A stretch of DNA of 34,515 nt from Thermoguttaceae bacterium (GTDB lineage: Bacteria > Planctomycetota > Planctomycetia > Pirellulales > Thermoguttaceae), in contig JAQVKF010000016.1 of assembly GCA_028694795.1 (NCBI GenBank), forward strand, positions 1-34,515. Reading direction: 5' to 3'. How positions within the stretch are numbered: the stretch's first letter is position 1; the number at the start of each line of letters is the position of its first letter. Positions 25,920-34,515 of this stretch are shown one piece after another. The position numbers and the translations under genes are program-made. The notes under the pieces are model-generated. The model saw only the letters and a program-made list of their open reading frames with translations. It was not told where the DNA came from and made no database searches.

Positions 25920-27242
25920 ATGACAAGCGAAAAGAAAGATGAAATGTGTGATCCATCATCCATTTTAACCCCCAATTCAGATCGTATGGAAGCGGCGGAT
26001 ATCGCGGAATCGTCGGAAAACGATCAAGATCCCTCTCGGATAGAACCCCCCAAAGGCGGTCTTTCGTTTTCTATTCCTGTTTCCAGCAGGATTAAAAATT
26101 TACCACCCTATCTGTTTGCGCGTCTGAACAAATTAAAATATGAGAAGCGACATTCGGGAGTGGACGTCATTGACCTTGGTATGGGTTCTCCCACGGATGC
26201 GCCTCAGAAATGCGTGATCGACAAGTTGACGGAAGCCGCTTATGATCCGGAAAATCATGGTTATAGCCACGCGATCGGGCTGCTCGGTCTACGACGCGAA
26301 GTGGCCTCGAAATATCTGCGTCATTATGGTGTGCGACTTGATCCAGAGCGTGAAATTGTGGTTTCGCTCGGCTCGAAAGAAGGTTTTTCCCATCTGATGC
26401 TCGCACTGATGGACCAGGGGGATGTGGCGATGGTTCCAGCTCCGTCCTATCCGGCGCACATGTACGCGGTCGGTTTGGCGGGCGGCAAGACGATTCCGCT
26501 AGTCGTATACGATCCGGCAAAGCTGCTCGAGGATATCGAACGCACCTGTATCGAAAGCTATCCCAAGCCCAAATTGCTCGTGATGAATTTTCCACACAAC
26601 CCCTCCGCGACGGTTGTTGACGCCGAATTTTATGCGAAGGTGGCGAAGCTGGCTAAAAAATATGGATTCCTTGTGGTTAGCGATTTGGCATACGCCGATG
26701 TGACGTTTGATGGTTATCGGACGCCGAGTTTTCTTGCGGCCCCTGGTGGTATGGACGTCGGCATTGAGATGACGACGATGAGTAAGGGTTATAACATGGC
26801 TGGCTGGCGAGTCGGTTTTTGCGCGGGTAATCCGGAGTTGGTTCGGGCATTGGCGACGATTAAAACGTATTACGATTACGGTTCGTTTACGCCGATTCAG
26901 ATAGCGGCGATTTTGGCACTGCGTAAAACGGATGCGGCGGTAGAAGAACAGGCGATGATTTACCAGCGGCGTCGGGATGTGCTGTGCGACGGTTTGGAAC
27001 GTATCGGTTGGCCGATCACCCGTCCAAAGGCGAGTATGTTTGTCTGGGCGAAGATTCCAGAGCAGTGGGCACAAAAGATGAGTACGATGGATTTTGCCAT
27101 GAAATTGCTCGAAGAGGGCAACGTGGTGGCGAGTCCTGGCAGTGGTTTTGGACCGGCTGGCGAGGGATATTTGCGTATGGCGTTAGTCGAAAATGAGGAA
27201 CGATTGCGACAGGCCGTACGTCAAATCAGTCGTTGCATGTAG
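25920..27242 (+). CDS. PLP-dependent class I/II aminotransferase (AlaC / LL-DAP aminotransferase-like)
   Basis: [67 protein letters not shown] (PLP Lys), [19 protein letters not shown]. Confidence 0.92.
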   Translation: MTSEKKDEMCDPSSILTPNSDRMEAADIAESSENDQDPSRIEPPKGGLSFSIPVSSRIKNLPPYLFARLNKLKYEKRHSGVDVIDLGMGSPTDAPQKCVIDKLTEAAYDPENHGYSHAIGLLGLRREVASKYLRHYGVRLDPEREIVVSLGSKEGFSHLMLALMDQGDVAMVPAPSYPAHMYAVGLAGGKTIPLVVYDPAKLLEDIERTCIESYPKPKLLVMNFPHNPSATVVDAEFYAKVAKLAKKYGFLVVSDLAYADVTFDGYRTPSFLAAPGGMDVGIEMTTMSKGYNMAGWRVGFCAGNPELVRALATIKTYYDYGSFTPIQIAAILALRKTDAAVEEQAMIYQRRRDVLCDGLERIGWPITRPKASMFVWAKIPEQWAQKMSTMDFAMKLLEEGNVVASPGSGFGPAGEGYLRMALVENEERLRQAVRQISRCM

Positions 27243-27437
27243 TCCGAGGGGAAGGGGCTTGTAATTCCCGGTGGATTTTGATCCATCAATAGTGTTTCTA
27301 CCATTCGATAGGAGGGAAGGGCCGCAAGTCTCGAAACGTTGGGCTGGATATAAAACTTCCGGTTCGTGGGTGTGCCGTGTGAGGTCGCGGCACACTCGTC
27401 TGGTAAAATCTAGAACGTGGAAAATCGTTATGGGATG

Positions 27438-28685
27438 TTATTTTTTCGCTTTTCCGTAGTACTCCGCCGCCATAGCCGGGTCAGTCAGTACCGCGAGAAT
27501 CGCCTGTGCGTACAATCGATGTCCGAAGTCGTTCGGATGATTGACCCCGTTACCCGTGAGATCGTAGTACGTCTTTTTCGTAAGCAATTCGGCCCAAACG
27601 TCGGTCACATTCACGAAAACGCAGCCGGGCACCTCTTCGCACAACTGTTTTAACGCGTCACGATAGATTGGGAACATTTCAAGCCGTGGGTACGCCCATT
27701 CCGCGTTTGGCAGCATCGAAGCTACAAGTACAAATTCCGCTTCCGGATTCTCCGCGCGAATTCCGTCGATTATTTTTCGCATATTGGCAATGTAATCTTC
27801 CACTGAACGTCCGCCGGAATCGTTCATTCCATACGCAATCACGACGAGTTGCGGCTTTTCTTTTGCCGGTCTCGCCAGATCGTTCACCCCCTCTTGTGTC
27901 GTCCAACCGCCTACCGCGCAATTGACCAAACGGACGTCCGTGCGATAAAGATCCGATAGGCCGTCCGCGATTAAATGCGGATAATCCGGCTGGAATGGCT
28001 CCGCGTTGACCGCCCCGGAAGCGTTCGCGCCCGTCGAAATGCTGTCACCTGAAATTGCCAGCACAAATGGCTCGTGACTTCGCAATTTCTCAAACGTTTT
28101 GGGTAACGCCGCGTCGCCCACGAATGTTTGTTTCGGACCGTTCCAACTCGCCAGATCGTCATGTTCATACGTGACGGCCACCTGAAGCTGATGGAAAACG
28201 GAGCCTTCCCCAAAGAACATAAAATGTTCCGGATCGCCACGATGGAACGGATATTTATTCGGCGTCGGATCATCTTTCGAAGGATACATTTGTTCGCCGG
28301 TAATGAACGGAATTTTCGAATTGGCGGTCAACACGAGCGCATGGGTCGCCGCATCGAAAGTGTAGTCTTTTCCCTCTTCGAAGACGAGCTGATGGGTAGC
28401 ACTTTTCACTTCGAGAATTTTTTTGACCTGATAAAACAGCTTTGCCGCAGCGGGCTGTTTACCGTCTTGCGAAATGAACATAACCTCTTCCTCGAAGGCG
28501 GTTGGCGTGGCCCAGAACGGGAGTATCCAACGCGGTTCTTCGATTCGTTCACCTAGTTTGGCCGCCGCTTCTTTCGCCCCGAAAAGAGGGCGAAGACCTG
28601 TCATCATCACGCTGCTCAGAGCGATCGCTCCGGTGAAACCACGTCTTGAAATACGCATCATCATTCCTTTCGTTTTCATAGACAT
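27438..28685 (-). CDS. SGNH/GDSL hydrolase family protein with Tat-like signal
   Basis: MRISRRGFTGAIALSSVMMTG (RR motif); FVLAISGDSISTGANASG; CAVGGWTTQEGVND; VVIAYGMNDSGG; GVNHPNDFGHRLYAQ catalytic D/H. Confidence 0.87.
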   Translation of the reverse strand: MSMKTKGMMMRISRRGFTGAIALSSVMMTGLRPLFGAKEAAAKLGERIEEPRWILPFWATPTAFEEEVMFISQDGKQPAAAKLFYQVKKILEVKSATHQLVFEEGKDYTFDAATHALVLTANSKIPFITGEQMYPSKDDPTPNKYPFHRGDPEHFMFFGEGSVFHQLQVAVTYEHDDLASWNGPKQTFVGDAALPKTFEKLRSHEPFVLAISGDSISTGANASGAVNAEPFQPDYPHLIADGLSDLYRTDVRLVNCAVGGWTTQEGVNDLARPAKEKPQLVVIAYGMNDSGGRSVEDYIANMRKIIDGIRAENPEAEFVLVASMLPNAEWAYPRLEMFPIYRDALKQLCEEVPGCVFVNVTDVWAELLTKKTYYDLTGNGVNHPNDFGHRLYAQAILAVLTDPAMAAEYYGKAKK

Positions 28686-28940
28686 TTTTGTATAGGTTTA
28701 ACGGAATTATACCTGTTTATTTGATTTTGTACGCTTATTCGCGGTGTTTCGCCGAATATCGCGTTTGATTCAGTTTCCATCCGATATCTTTTCACGGAAC
28801 ACCTGCTCAATTTTCTTGGATGATTTAGGGCGTATCGGGTGGTCAGAACCGAAATTTGCCTGCCCAAAAATATATTCGGAAACCGTATTACGAGGGCGTG
28901 AGCAGGTACCGGCAACTGTCCAGTATCCATAATAAAATCT

Positions 28941-29234
28941 TCATTGGGACGTTCTCATTGTCTCTCTTCGACGAACTTTCGAGTGGACGCCACACCCGAC
29001 CTGGACGACTGGAAGAACCCTCATTTTCCATGTTGAATCAACACTAGGTCGAACTGCCACGTCAAATGAAAAGACCGCGAACATTCCTACAATCATCCAC
29101 GTGACATAGAGTAGCATTGATACACGCTTCAAAAAACGATTCAATTTTTGAGGATCAATTGTTTCTGGAAGAATGAACAACCATGCCGAGACAAATAAAA
29201 TCTCCGGTACAAGACTGTATACATGGCATTCCAA
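28941..29234 (-). CDS. Possible small membrane protein
   Basis: 97-aa ORF with two hydrophobic segments (SLVPEILFVSAWLFILPETI; VSMLLYVTWMIVGMFAVFSFDVAV). Confidence 0.35.
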   Translation of the reverse strand: MECHVYSLVPEILFVSAWLFILPETIDPQKLNRFLKRVSMLLYVTWMIVGMFAVFSFDVAVRPSVDSTWKMRVLPVVQVGCGVHSKVRRRETMRTSQ

Positions 29235-29414
29235 TGATGAAATCCCATCAATATTGCCTCAAAATGCCATATACATACACACACCTTTATCTCGGTCAGG
29301 GTAGGTATTCTACGAGTAAACATTTTTACCATTTTCATATTACACCTGACGGATTGGATGTTTATTCCGCATTATGATCTTCGACTTCCATCCATTTTAT
29401 ACACCCTCCGATCG

Positions 29415-31478
29415 TCAAAAGTAACAGTCGTCATTTTGGCGATATTCGGATGAATGGACTTCCATTTTTCCCGATTCGATCCAAACGGCCGTATCATCGA
29501 CGCCATTGGATCCCAACGCGTAAAGCAAAAAAGGGTGTTTTTCCGCACGCACCTTGGAATAATGGGGTATGTAGGGGAACTGCGATTGGATTGAGTCGGT
29601 CGTTTCCTTCGGTTCATCCACGACTTTAGGCAATGTGAAACGATCCAACCGATAGACAAACGGTCTGGCTCCACACACATCCAGGGGTACCGCGTCCATC
29701 CATCCCGATGTCACCAGCTGGGCAAGCGTCTTCGGGTATACACCGCTTGGAGAGGCTCCATCCCGATTGGTATGGACTGAATCAATCTTGGCTCCATTCG
29801 CTTCCGCCGTAGGCGATTCTATCACATTCGCATACGCAGTGTTCGATTCGGTGGTGTGGGCTTTGAGATCGGTGGCGTGAGGCTCGGACGGCTTGGACGC
29901 GGCTACCTGTTCCTGAGCAAGGCGATATCGTTCTAGGGCGATTCCGATTTGGCACAGCCGAATTTCATTCTCGGTACGTTCCACGATTTGGATGGTTGCT
30001 AACAAGATATTCATGGGCTGTTCTACCATTGCGGCGGCGGTTGCTTCCGCACGTCGTTGCGGCGAGAAGATACGCCAGACCGAGTCTATGCCATAACCTT
30101 TCGTCCCCATGCGCACATGATTCGTTTTCAGCCATTGGTCGTACATTTGTCGCCGCTTGGTGGGATCCGATTGCTCGGTGATGGGACGCATTTCGTCGAT
30201 CGCACGCTGAGTCACGGCGACCAACGCTTCCGAATCGGGTGGAAATCGAAACACCATTCGGAGTGATGCCCGGGTAAGTCGACTACCTCCTAGAGCTTGA
30301 TTCGGAAAATCAAAGAGCCACTGCGGACAGTCAGCAAAATCATCGGGATGGTTGCCTAATGTCTGAGCCATATCGCGAATGTCGTATTCCTCATATTGCA
30401 TGAGGTCGGCGAAAAGTGGAGCCAGTGGTAAGTTCGCGAGAAAATGCTGAAGTCTCGCAAGTTGGGCGTCGTTGAGCTTACCTTCACGTAAGAGCGGATC
30501 TCGAACGAACGTAATCGGAGCGAACGTTGGAACAGACATTTGCACGGCAGGTTCAGGACACTGCTGATAATGTCGCATGAGCAAAAATAGCGTTTCGACA
30601 TCCCGAATAGCACCATCGACGTCCCTGCCCGCGTCGTTAGCCAAGCGCCGACAGATTCGGATTTTGAACATTTCGGCCATCACGTGGGCCATGCTTATGT
30701 CACGACCATAGAAACCCCCAATAGGCATACGTGGGCTATAATAGGGGAAGTAAAACGGTTTGCGAACCGCTTTTTCCAGTGTATCGAACACAGGCGAGTA
30801 TGCGTCAAGCCACGCTTCTACGGCTGGATAATCCTCACCTCTCCACAGGGTGACCTGTAGGCGATATACCATATCTGTCGGATTCTTCCAATCCATCTCA
30901 TGGTCACGCTTTTGCGTTTTGGTATCGTCCACAGAAGGGACGACGGAAGCTGTGGGTGACGCCTCATTTTCACGATTTTGAGCGGATGGCGAAGACGATT
31001 CCGGGGTTTCAGACGATCGTTCGGAGGAGGATTTCGGGGATGCCGTTTGCGATTCGGGCAGTTTGGACGCCTGGGACAGCCGACGATACACACCTTTGCA
31101 ATGGGCATAAGGGGCCTTGACGTAAGGATCTATTCCAAATCGCTCGCAAATCGGTATCCATTCATTTTCGAACCACCATCGTTTCGACTTCGGCGAATTA
31201 TCACGCAAAGCTTCTTCGTATGTTTGCGACACATCAAACGCCATAGGGCCTAACGCCAGCATTATGTCACGAAAACCGTTTTGCGTTGGATTATCCACCC
31301 CCTCGCCGCCCCTCGTCGCTAGCCGTTGATGGTAGACGGCCTCGAATTTGGCAAAATAATCAACCGGAACGATTGATTTTGGCTTGGCGAACCATCCGCT
31401 GCCATATCCCACGAGAAGAGATAATATGAACATCGCGACAGAGGCGGATACCAGTCGTTGAATCCATTTTTTCATCAT
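29415..31478 (-). CDS. Hypothetical protein with N-terminal TM/signal anchor
   Basis: Long ORF; MMKKWIQRLVSASVAMFILSLLVGYGSGWF; AAGGA upstream of ATG 31478. Confidence 0.7.
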   Translation of the reverse strand: MMKKWIQRLVSASVAMFILSLLVGYGSGWFAKPKSIVPVDYFAKFEAVYHQRLATRGGEGVDNPTQNGFRDIMLALGPMAFDVSQTYEEALRDNSPKSKRWWFENEWIPICERFGIDPYVKAPYAHCKGVYRRLSQASKLPESQTASPKSSSERSSETPESSSPSAQNRENEASPTASVVPSVDDTKTQKRDHEMDWKNPTDMVYRLQVTLWRGEDYPAVEAWLDAYSPVFDTLEKAVRKPFYFPYYSPRMPIGGFYGRDISMAHVMAEMFKIRICRRLANDAGRDVDGAIRDVETLFLLMRHYQQCPEPAVQMSVPTFAPITFVRDPLLREGKLNDAQLARLQHFLANLPLAPLFADLMQYEEYDIRDMAQTLGNHPDDFADCPQWLFDFPNQALGGSRLTRASLRMVFRFPPDSEALVAVTQRAIDEMRPITEQSDPTKRRQMYDQWLKTNHVRMGTKGYGIDSVWRIFSPQRRAEATAAAMVEQPMNILLATIQIVERTENEIRLCQIGIALERYRLAQEQVAASKPSEPHATDLKAHTTESNTAYANVIESPTAEANGAKIDSVHTNRDGASPSGVYPKTLAQLVTSGWMDAVPLDVCGARPFVYRLDRFTLPKVVDEPKETTDSIQSQFPYIPHYSKVRAEKHPFLLYALGSNGVDDTAVWIESGKMEVHSSEYRQNDDCYF

Positions 31479-31651
31479 TCGGTTCCTTCTGCCATGAGGG
31501 ATTGCGGGCATTCAGGTGGTCGAAATTGCCCATTCCGACAGAAGTCCATTCTACTATGTATCCTGTTCGCGTCGCAAGCGGTCGGGCCGCAAGATATGGC
31601 TGTCATCCTACCTGAGGTTAAAGCAGTCGCTTTCTACGGCGGACCCACGGA

Positions 31652-32812
31652 TCAATCCCCCATCGAAAGCTCTGGAAGTTCCAGTTCATCTTTCGTCGGT
31701 GCCACGGGCGTCTGTGTCGGATTTGCCGAAGCTCGCGAGACCGGAGCGGAAACCGTCGCCCGATCGGACGCCGATAGCGATAACGGTGCCACTGGAGCCG
31801 TAGGAATCAGTGACGGATCGTTCTCGGAAAATTCCACGAATTCAGGAAGTTCGACGCATCCCGGTTCCGCAAACATGGCTAAAACCTCCGATTTCGAAGG
31901 GACTGATTCCGACGATGGAACCGCTTGCGCGGGTACGCAAAGTGTCGCTGAGGTCGGAACGATGGCGGATGACTTCGGATTCTGTGCGACCGATGTCACG
32001 ATACGGTTGGCTGGCGGCTGTACATTCAATTTCGGCACACTGACCGCAACCGGCTCAATGGCATTTCGCTCCTGCATGGTAATGGTGATCGCCTGTGGTT
32101 TGACGACTGGTACCGGATGATCCGTCAGCTGTGGCGGAACCTCTTGCATAGTCGCTCGAGAAGTGGACATTACCGCACGGTCCGATGCGAAGGCAAGCGA
32201 ATCGGAGGAGAACATCTGTCCAGAAGATACCGCCCCATCGGTTGTGAACGCTGGCGTCGCGGGAATCTCCAGAATCTCTGGAACGTCCATCGAATGGAAC
32301 GGGAGGGCGGCTGTGAGCGATACATTTTCATGCTTATTCGCAATCGGCATCGAACGTGGCTGTGCCGACAATGCGCCGGATGACGCGATTTCAGGTACCT
32401 CTGGTATGATTTCTGGTACGCTCTCCGGTATCGTTGCTGATGTGACCTTGGGGCTGCGCTCTGGTATCGTGGGCGCAGCGTTCGGTGTGGAACTCGACGC
32501 GATTTTTGGAGAAAATTCCGGAATAGCCTGCGGTGCGAATGATTCGGCCCGGCCGAATACGACCTCTGTAGGCGCGAATGCGGGCGCCGGGGGGAACGTG
32601 CCCACTGGTGCGACTGGTACAGGAGTCTGCTCGCACAGACGAACCATCGCGATCCAGGTCTGACGATAATCACTCAAAAAAGAGGCCTCTCGACAAATCC
32701 CCGTACCGCATAGCAATCCCACACCGAGAAGTCCCCCCATGCCAAGCCAAAATGGTCTTGAAAGAGGTTCGAATCGTAAGTGTCTTTTGTGTGTATGGGA
32801 TAATTTCATCAT
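31652..32812 (-). CDS. Hypothetical Pro/Ala/Ser/Val-rich low-complexity protein with N-terminal TM
   Basis: MMKLSHTHKRHLRFEPLSRPFWLGMGGLLGVGLLCGTG, then degenerate IPE-xP/P-E-I-type repeats; same strand as the downstream gene. Confidence 0.55.
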   Translation of the reverse strand: MMKLSHTHKRHLRFEPLSRPFWLGMGGLLGVGLLCGTGICREASFLSDYRQTWIAMVRLCEQTPVPVAPVGTFPPAPAFAPTEVVFGRAESFAPQAIPEFSPKIASSSTPNAAPTIPERSPKVTSATIPESVPEIIPEVPEIASSGALSAQPRSMPIANKHENVSLTAALPFHSMDVPEILEIPATPAFTTDGAVSSGQMFSSDSLAFASDRAVMSTSRATMQEVPPQLTDHPVPVVKPQAITITMQERNAIEPVAVSVPKLNVQPPANRIVTSVAQNPKSSAIVPTSATLCVPAQAVPSSESVPSKSEVLAMFAEPGCVELPEFVEFSENDPSLIPTAPVAPLSLSASDRATVSAPVSRASANPTQTPVAPTKDELELPELSMGD

Positions 32813-33392
32813 TTACCTTTCTTTTTCTTACAGAATCTTGTGGACCATAAAAGACGAGACATAAGGAATCGCTCTCATCTTTCTTCCGTCGGTCTTTTTC
32901 GGCAAAACGACGTGTAAAACTTAAACGATTATTCTGGTTATATCGGTTAGATAAAACAGTCCATTCTATTCCATGGAGGTACGATCTGTACCGAGCGAAT
33001 GCGTTGCACGGTGGCTTCGAGAATCGAAAGTGGAAAACAGGGAGAAAAATATTTTGAAAAATGAAGGAGAAAAGTGGCGGGATATTTGGGGACAGGGAAA
33101 CTATGTTCGTGTCAGACAAAAAGATGGTGAGGATCGGAAATAATACAATTGTCATAGATATGTGGTGAATGATCAAAAGCAGCATGTCTGGTATAAAACG
33201 GTGTAAACAAGAGAACATTCCTCCATTTTTGGATGATTATTTTCATCTGAAAGAAAAATTTCGTGGTACGGACAGTGTTCGGAGGTTGCGATCGAACGGA
33301 GATTGCTCCGATGGATGGATTTCCACGGATTTGGAATAAAAATGAGAACCGATTATCATCCAATGAGAATGGACCACACAGGAGAATGAACC

Positions 33393-34515
33393 ATGATGCA
33401 GATTCTTAAGAAAGCCCCGTGGGGCGCGACGGCATTTGCCGCAGTATGTCTTGCCGGAACACTGGCGTTTGCGCAGGGACCGGAAGGCCAAGGACCGGAG
33501 GCTCGTCCTGAGGGACCAGCGCCGCAAGTGGAACCGCAGAAGGATGGGCCGGCGGGCGAGTGGATGCGTGGTCCGCAACTTGGCGGTCCGCAGGGGATGC
33601 CGGGGATGGGGTTGCAATTCGCGGGAGGACGCGGACCTTGGGGTGGAATGAAAGCTCCGGAAGGGGAACAAGGCAAGGGATTTGCCAGAGGAATGGGCGG
33701 TCGTGGACAGCGATTTGCCGCTTCTGCGGCGGGGCTTGAGCTGACGGCGGAGCAGCGTGAGCAGTTGCGTACGGTGCGGGAAGAATTCCAGCCGAAGATG
33801 AAGGAATTGCAGGAGAAATATGCCGCCGAGATGAAGGCTTTAGCTGAAGAGATGAAGGCGAAAACGGAAGGTGTTTTCACGGAAGAGCAAAAAGCCAAAC
33901 TCGAAGAGCTGAAAAAAGATTTTCCGACGCCTGGTATGGGCTCGCAGTTTGGCGGCCCGCAGGGTATGCCTGGTGTTGGACCACAGTTCGGTGGCCCGCA
34001 GGGAATGCCTGGGATGGGTCCACAGTTCGGCGGCCCGCAGGGAATGCCTGGGATGGGACCACAGTTTGGTGGCCCGCAGGGTATGCCAGGGATGGGTCCG
34101 CAGTTCGGTGGCCCACAGGGAATGCCTGGTATGGGTCCGCAGTTCGGTGGCCCACAGGGAATGCCTGGTATGGGTCCGCAGTTCGGTGGCCCACAGGGAA
34201 TGCCGTGTGTGAAAGGTGGAATGTGCCCGATGAACGGACCGAAATTCGGAATGGGTGGTAAAAGTCCAATGGGCTGGGGGAAAAACGCTCGCGGTGCCCA
34301 TGGATTTGCTCCCAAGATGGATGATAAAGGTTGGTGCCCTTGTGGTCCGGAATGCCGCTGTGGCGCAGAGTGCCAGTGTGGCCCGCGTGGCGAGATGAAC
34401 CGTGGCGAAGGACGTGGCCCGCGTGGTGAGATGAACCGTGGTGAAGGACGTGGCCCGCGTGGCGAGATGAACCGTGGCGAAGGACGTGGCCCGCGTGGCG
34501 AGATGAAGCGTGGCG
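33393..34515 (+). CDS. Spy/CpxP-like (LTxxQ) secreted protein with 13-aa tandem repeats, Cys-rich cluster and 12-aa repeats; truncated by window end
   Basis: GGAG upstream of ATG 33393; MMQILKKAPWGATAFAAVCLAGTLAFAQ signal; LELTAEQREQLRTVREEFQPKMKELQEKYAAEMKALAEEMKAKTEGVFTEEQKAKLEELKKD; absent from the ORF track because there is no stop before the window end. Confidence 0.82.
   Translation, partial: MMQILKKAPWGATAFAAVCLAGTLAFAQGPEGQGPEARPEGPAPQVEPQKDGPAGEWMRGPQLGGPQGMPGMGLQFAGGRGPWGGMKAPEGEQGKGFARGMGGRGQRFAASAAGLELTAEQREQLRTVREEFQPKMKELQEKYAAEMKALAEEMKAKTEGVFTEEQKAKLEELKKDFPTPGMGSQFGGPQGMPGVGPQFGGPQGMPGMGPQFGGPQGMPGMGPQFGGPQGMPGMGPQFGGPQGMPGMGPQFGGPQGMPGMGPQFGGPQGMPCVKGGMCPMNGPKFGMGGKSPMGWGKNARGAHGFAPKMDDKGWCPCGPECRCGAECQCGPRGEMNRGEGRGPRGEMNRGEGRGPRGEMNRGEGRGPRGEMKRG
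33930..34202 (+). repeat. In-frame 39-bp tandem repeat, 7 copies (PGMGPQFGGPQGM)
   Basis: Seven contiguous 39-bp units; copies 6 and 7 are identical. Confidence 0.9.
34380..34515 (+). repeat. In-frame 36-bp tandem repeat (GPRGEMNRGEGR), 3.8 copies, running off the window
   Basis: Units at 34380, 34416, 34452 and 34488 (partial); near-identical. Confidence 0.9.

Noticed and set aside
31458-32120. 220-aa and 166-aa plus-strand ORFs (SSSSFVGATGVCVGFAEARE..., to 32663)
   Set aside because: Antisense shadows of the Pro/Ala/Ser/Val-rich minus-strand gene.
32670-33218. 182-aa minus-strand ORF with a hydrophobic N-terminus
   Set aside because: Overlaps the start of the 31652-32812 gene in another frame; hydrophobicity can be explained by T-rich sequence; no motif.
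33356-34315. 319-aa, 153-aa, 130-aa and other minus-strand ORFs with repeated GIPCGPPNCGP / HSLWATELRTH motifs
   Set aside because: Shadow frames of the plus-strand 39-bp in-frame repeat; the plus-strand gene has a ribosome-binding site, signal peptide and LTxxQ region.
33930-34515. Possible CRISPR array (regular 36-39 bp repeats)
   Set aside because: Units are contiguous without unique spacers, in frame within a coding sequence, and no cas genes are visible.

Overview
This 34.5-kb window looks like a chromosomal segment from a planctomycete-like, possibly gut-associated, bacterium. The taxon is inferred from gene content: an ECF sigma with a large anti-sigma, exported Gfo/Idh/MocA proteins, and a PD40/hydrazine-synthase-alpha-like c-type cytochrome protein. 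Recognisable content, left to right: the C-terminal end of a CbiM/NikM-type component, then CbiQ and CbiO (ECF cobalt/nickel importer); cysK; a Tat-exported Gfo/Idh/MocA oxidoreductase; hisF; a HypD-like glycyl radical enzyme; a 1237-aa discoidin/PD40/two-CXXCH protein; a UroD/MtaA-like methyltransferase; a zinc-finger-type anti-sigma and its ECF sigma; a possibly frameshifted secreted protein; a one-polypeptide BadF-type sugar kinase + MurQ etherase; an ankyrin-repeat protein and orphan frames; a second Gfo/Idh/MocA; NikR; a GH110-like alpha-1,3-galactosidase; an AlaC-like aminotransferase; an SGNH hydrolase; two hypothetical envelope proteins; and a Spy/CpxP-like protein with a 7x13-aa repeat, a Cys-rich cluster and a 12-aa repeat running off the window end. 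The most interesting non-coding signals are a 275-bp TIR-bounded element whose edge supplies the last base of the cysK stop codon, a multi-hairpin palindromic element after the kinase-MurQ gene, a nested stem-loop after the GH110 gene, and a composite repeat block after the glycyl radical enzyme gene. No CRISPR array, rRNA, tRNA or intact transposase was found by eye. All family assignments come from recognised motifs; no database search was run.
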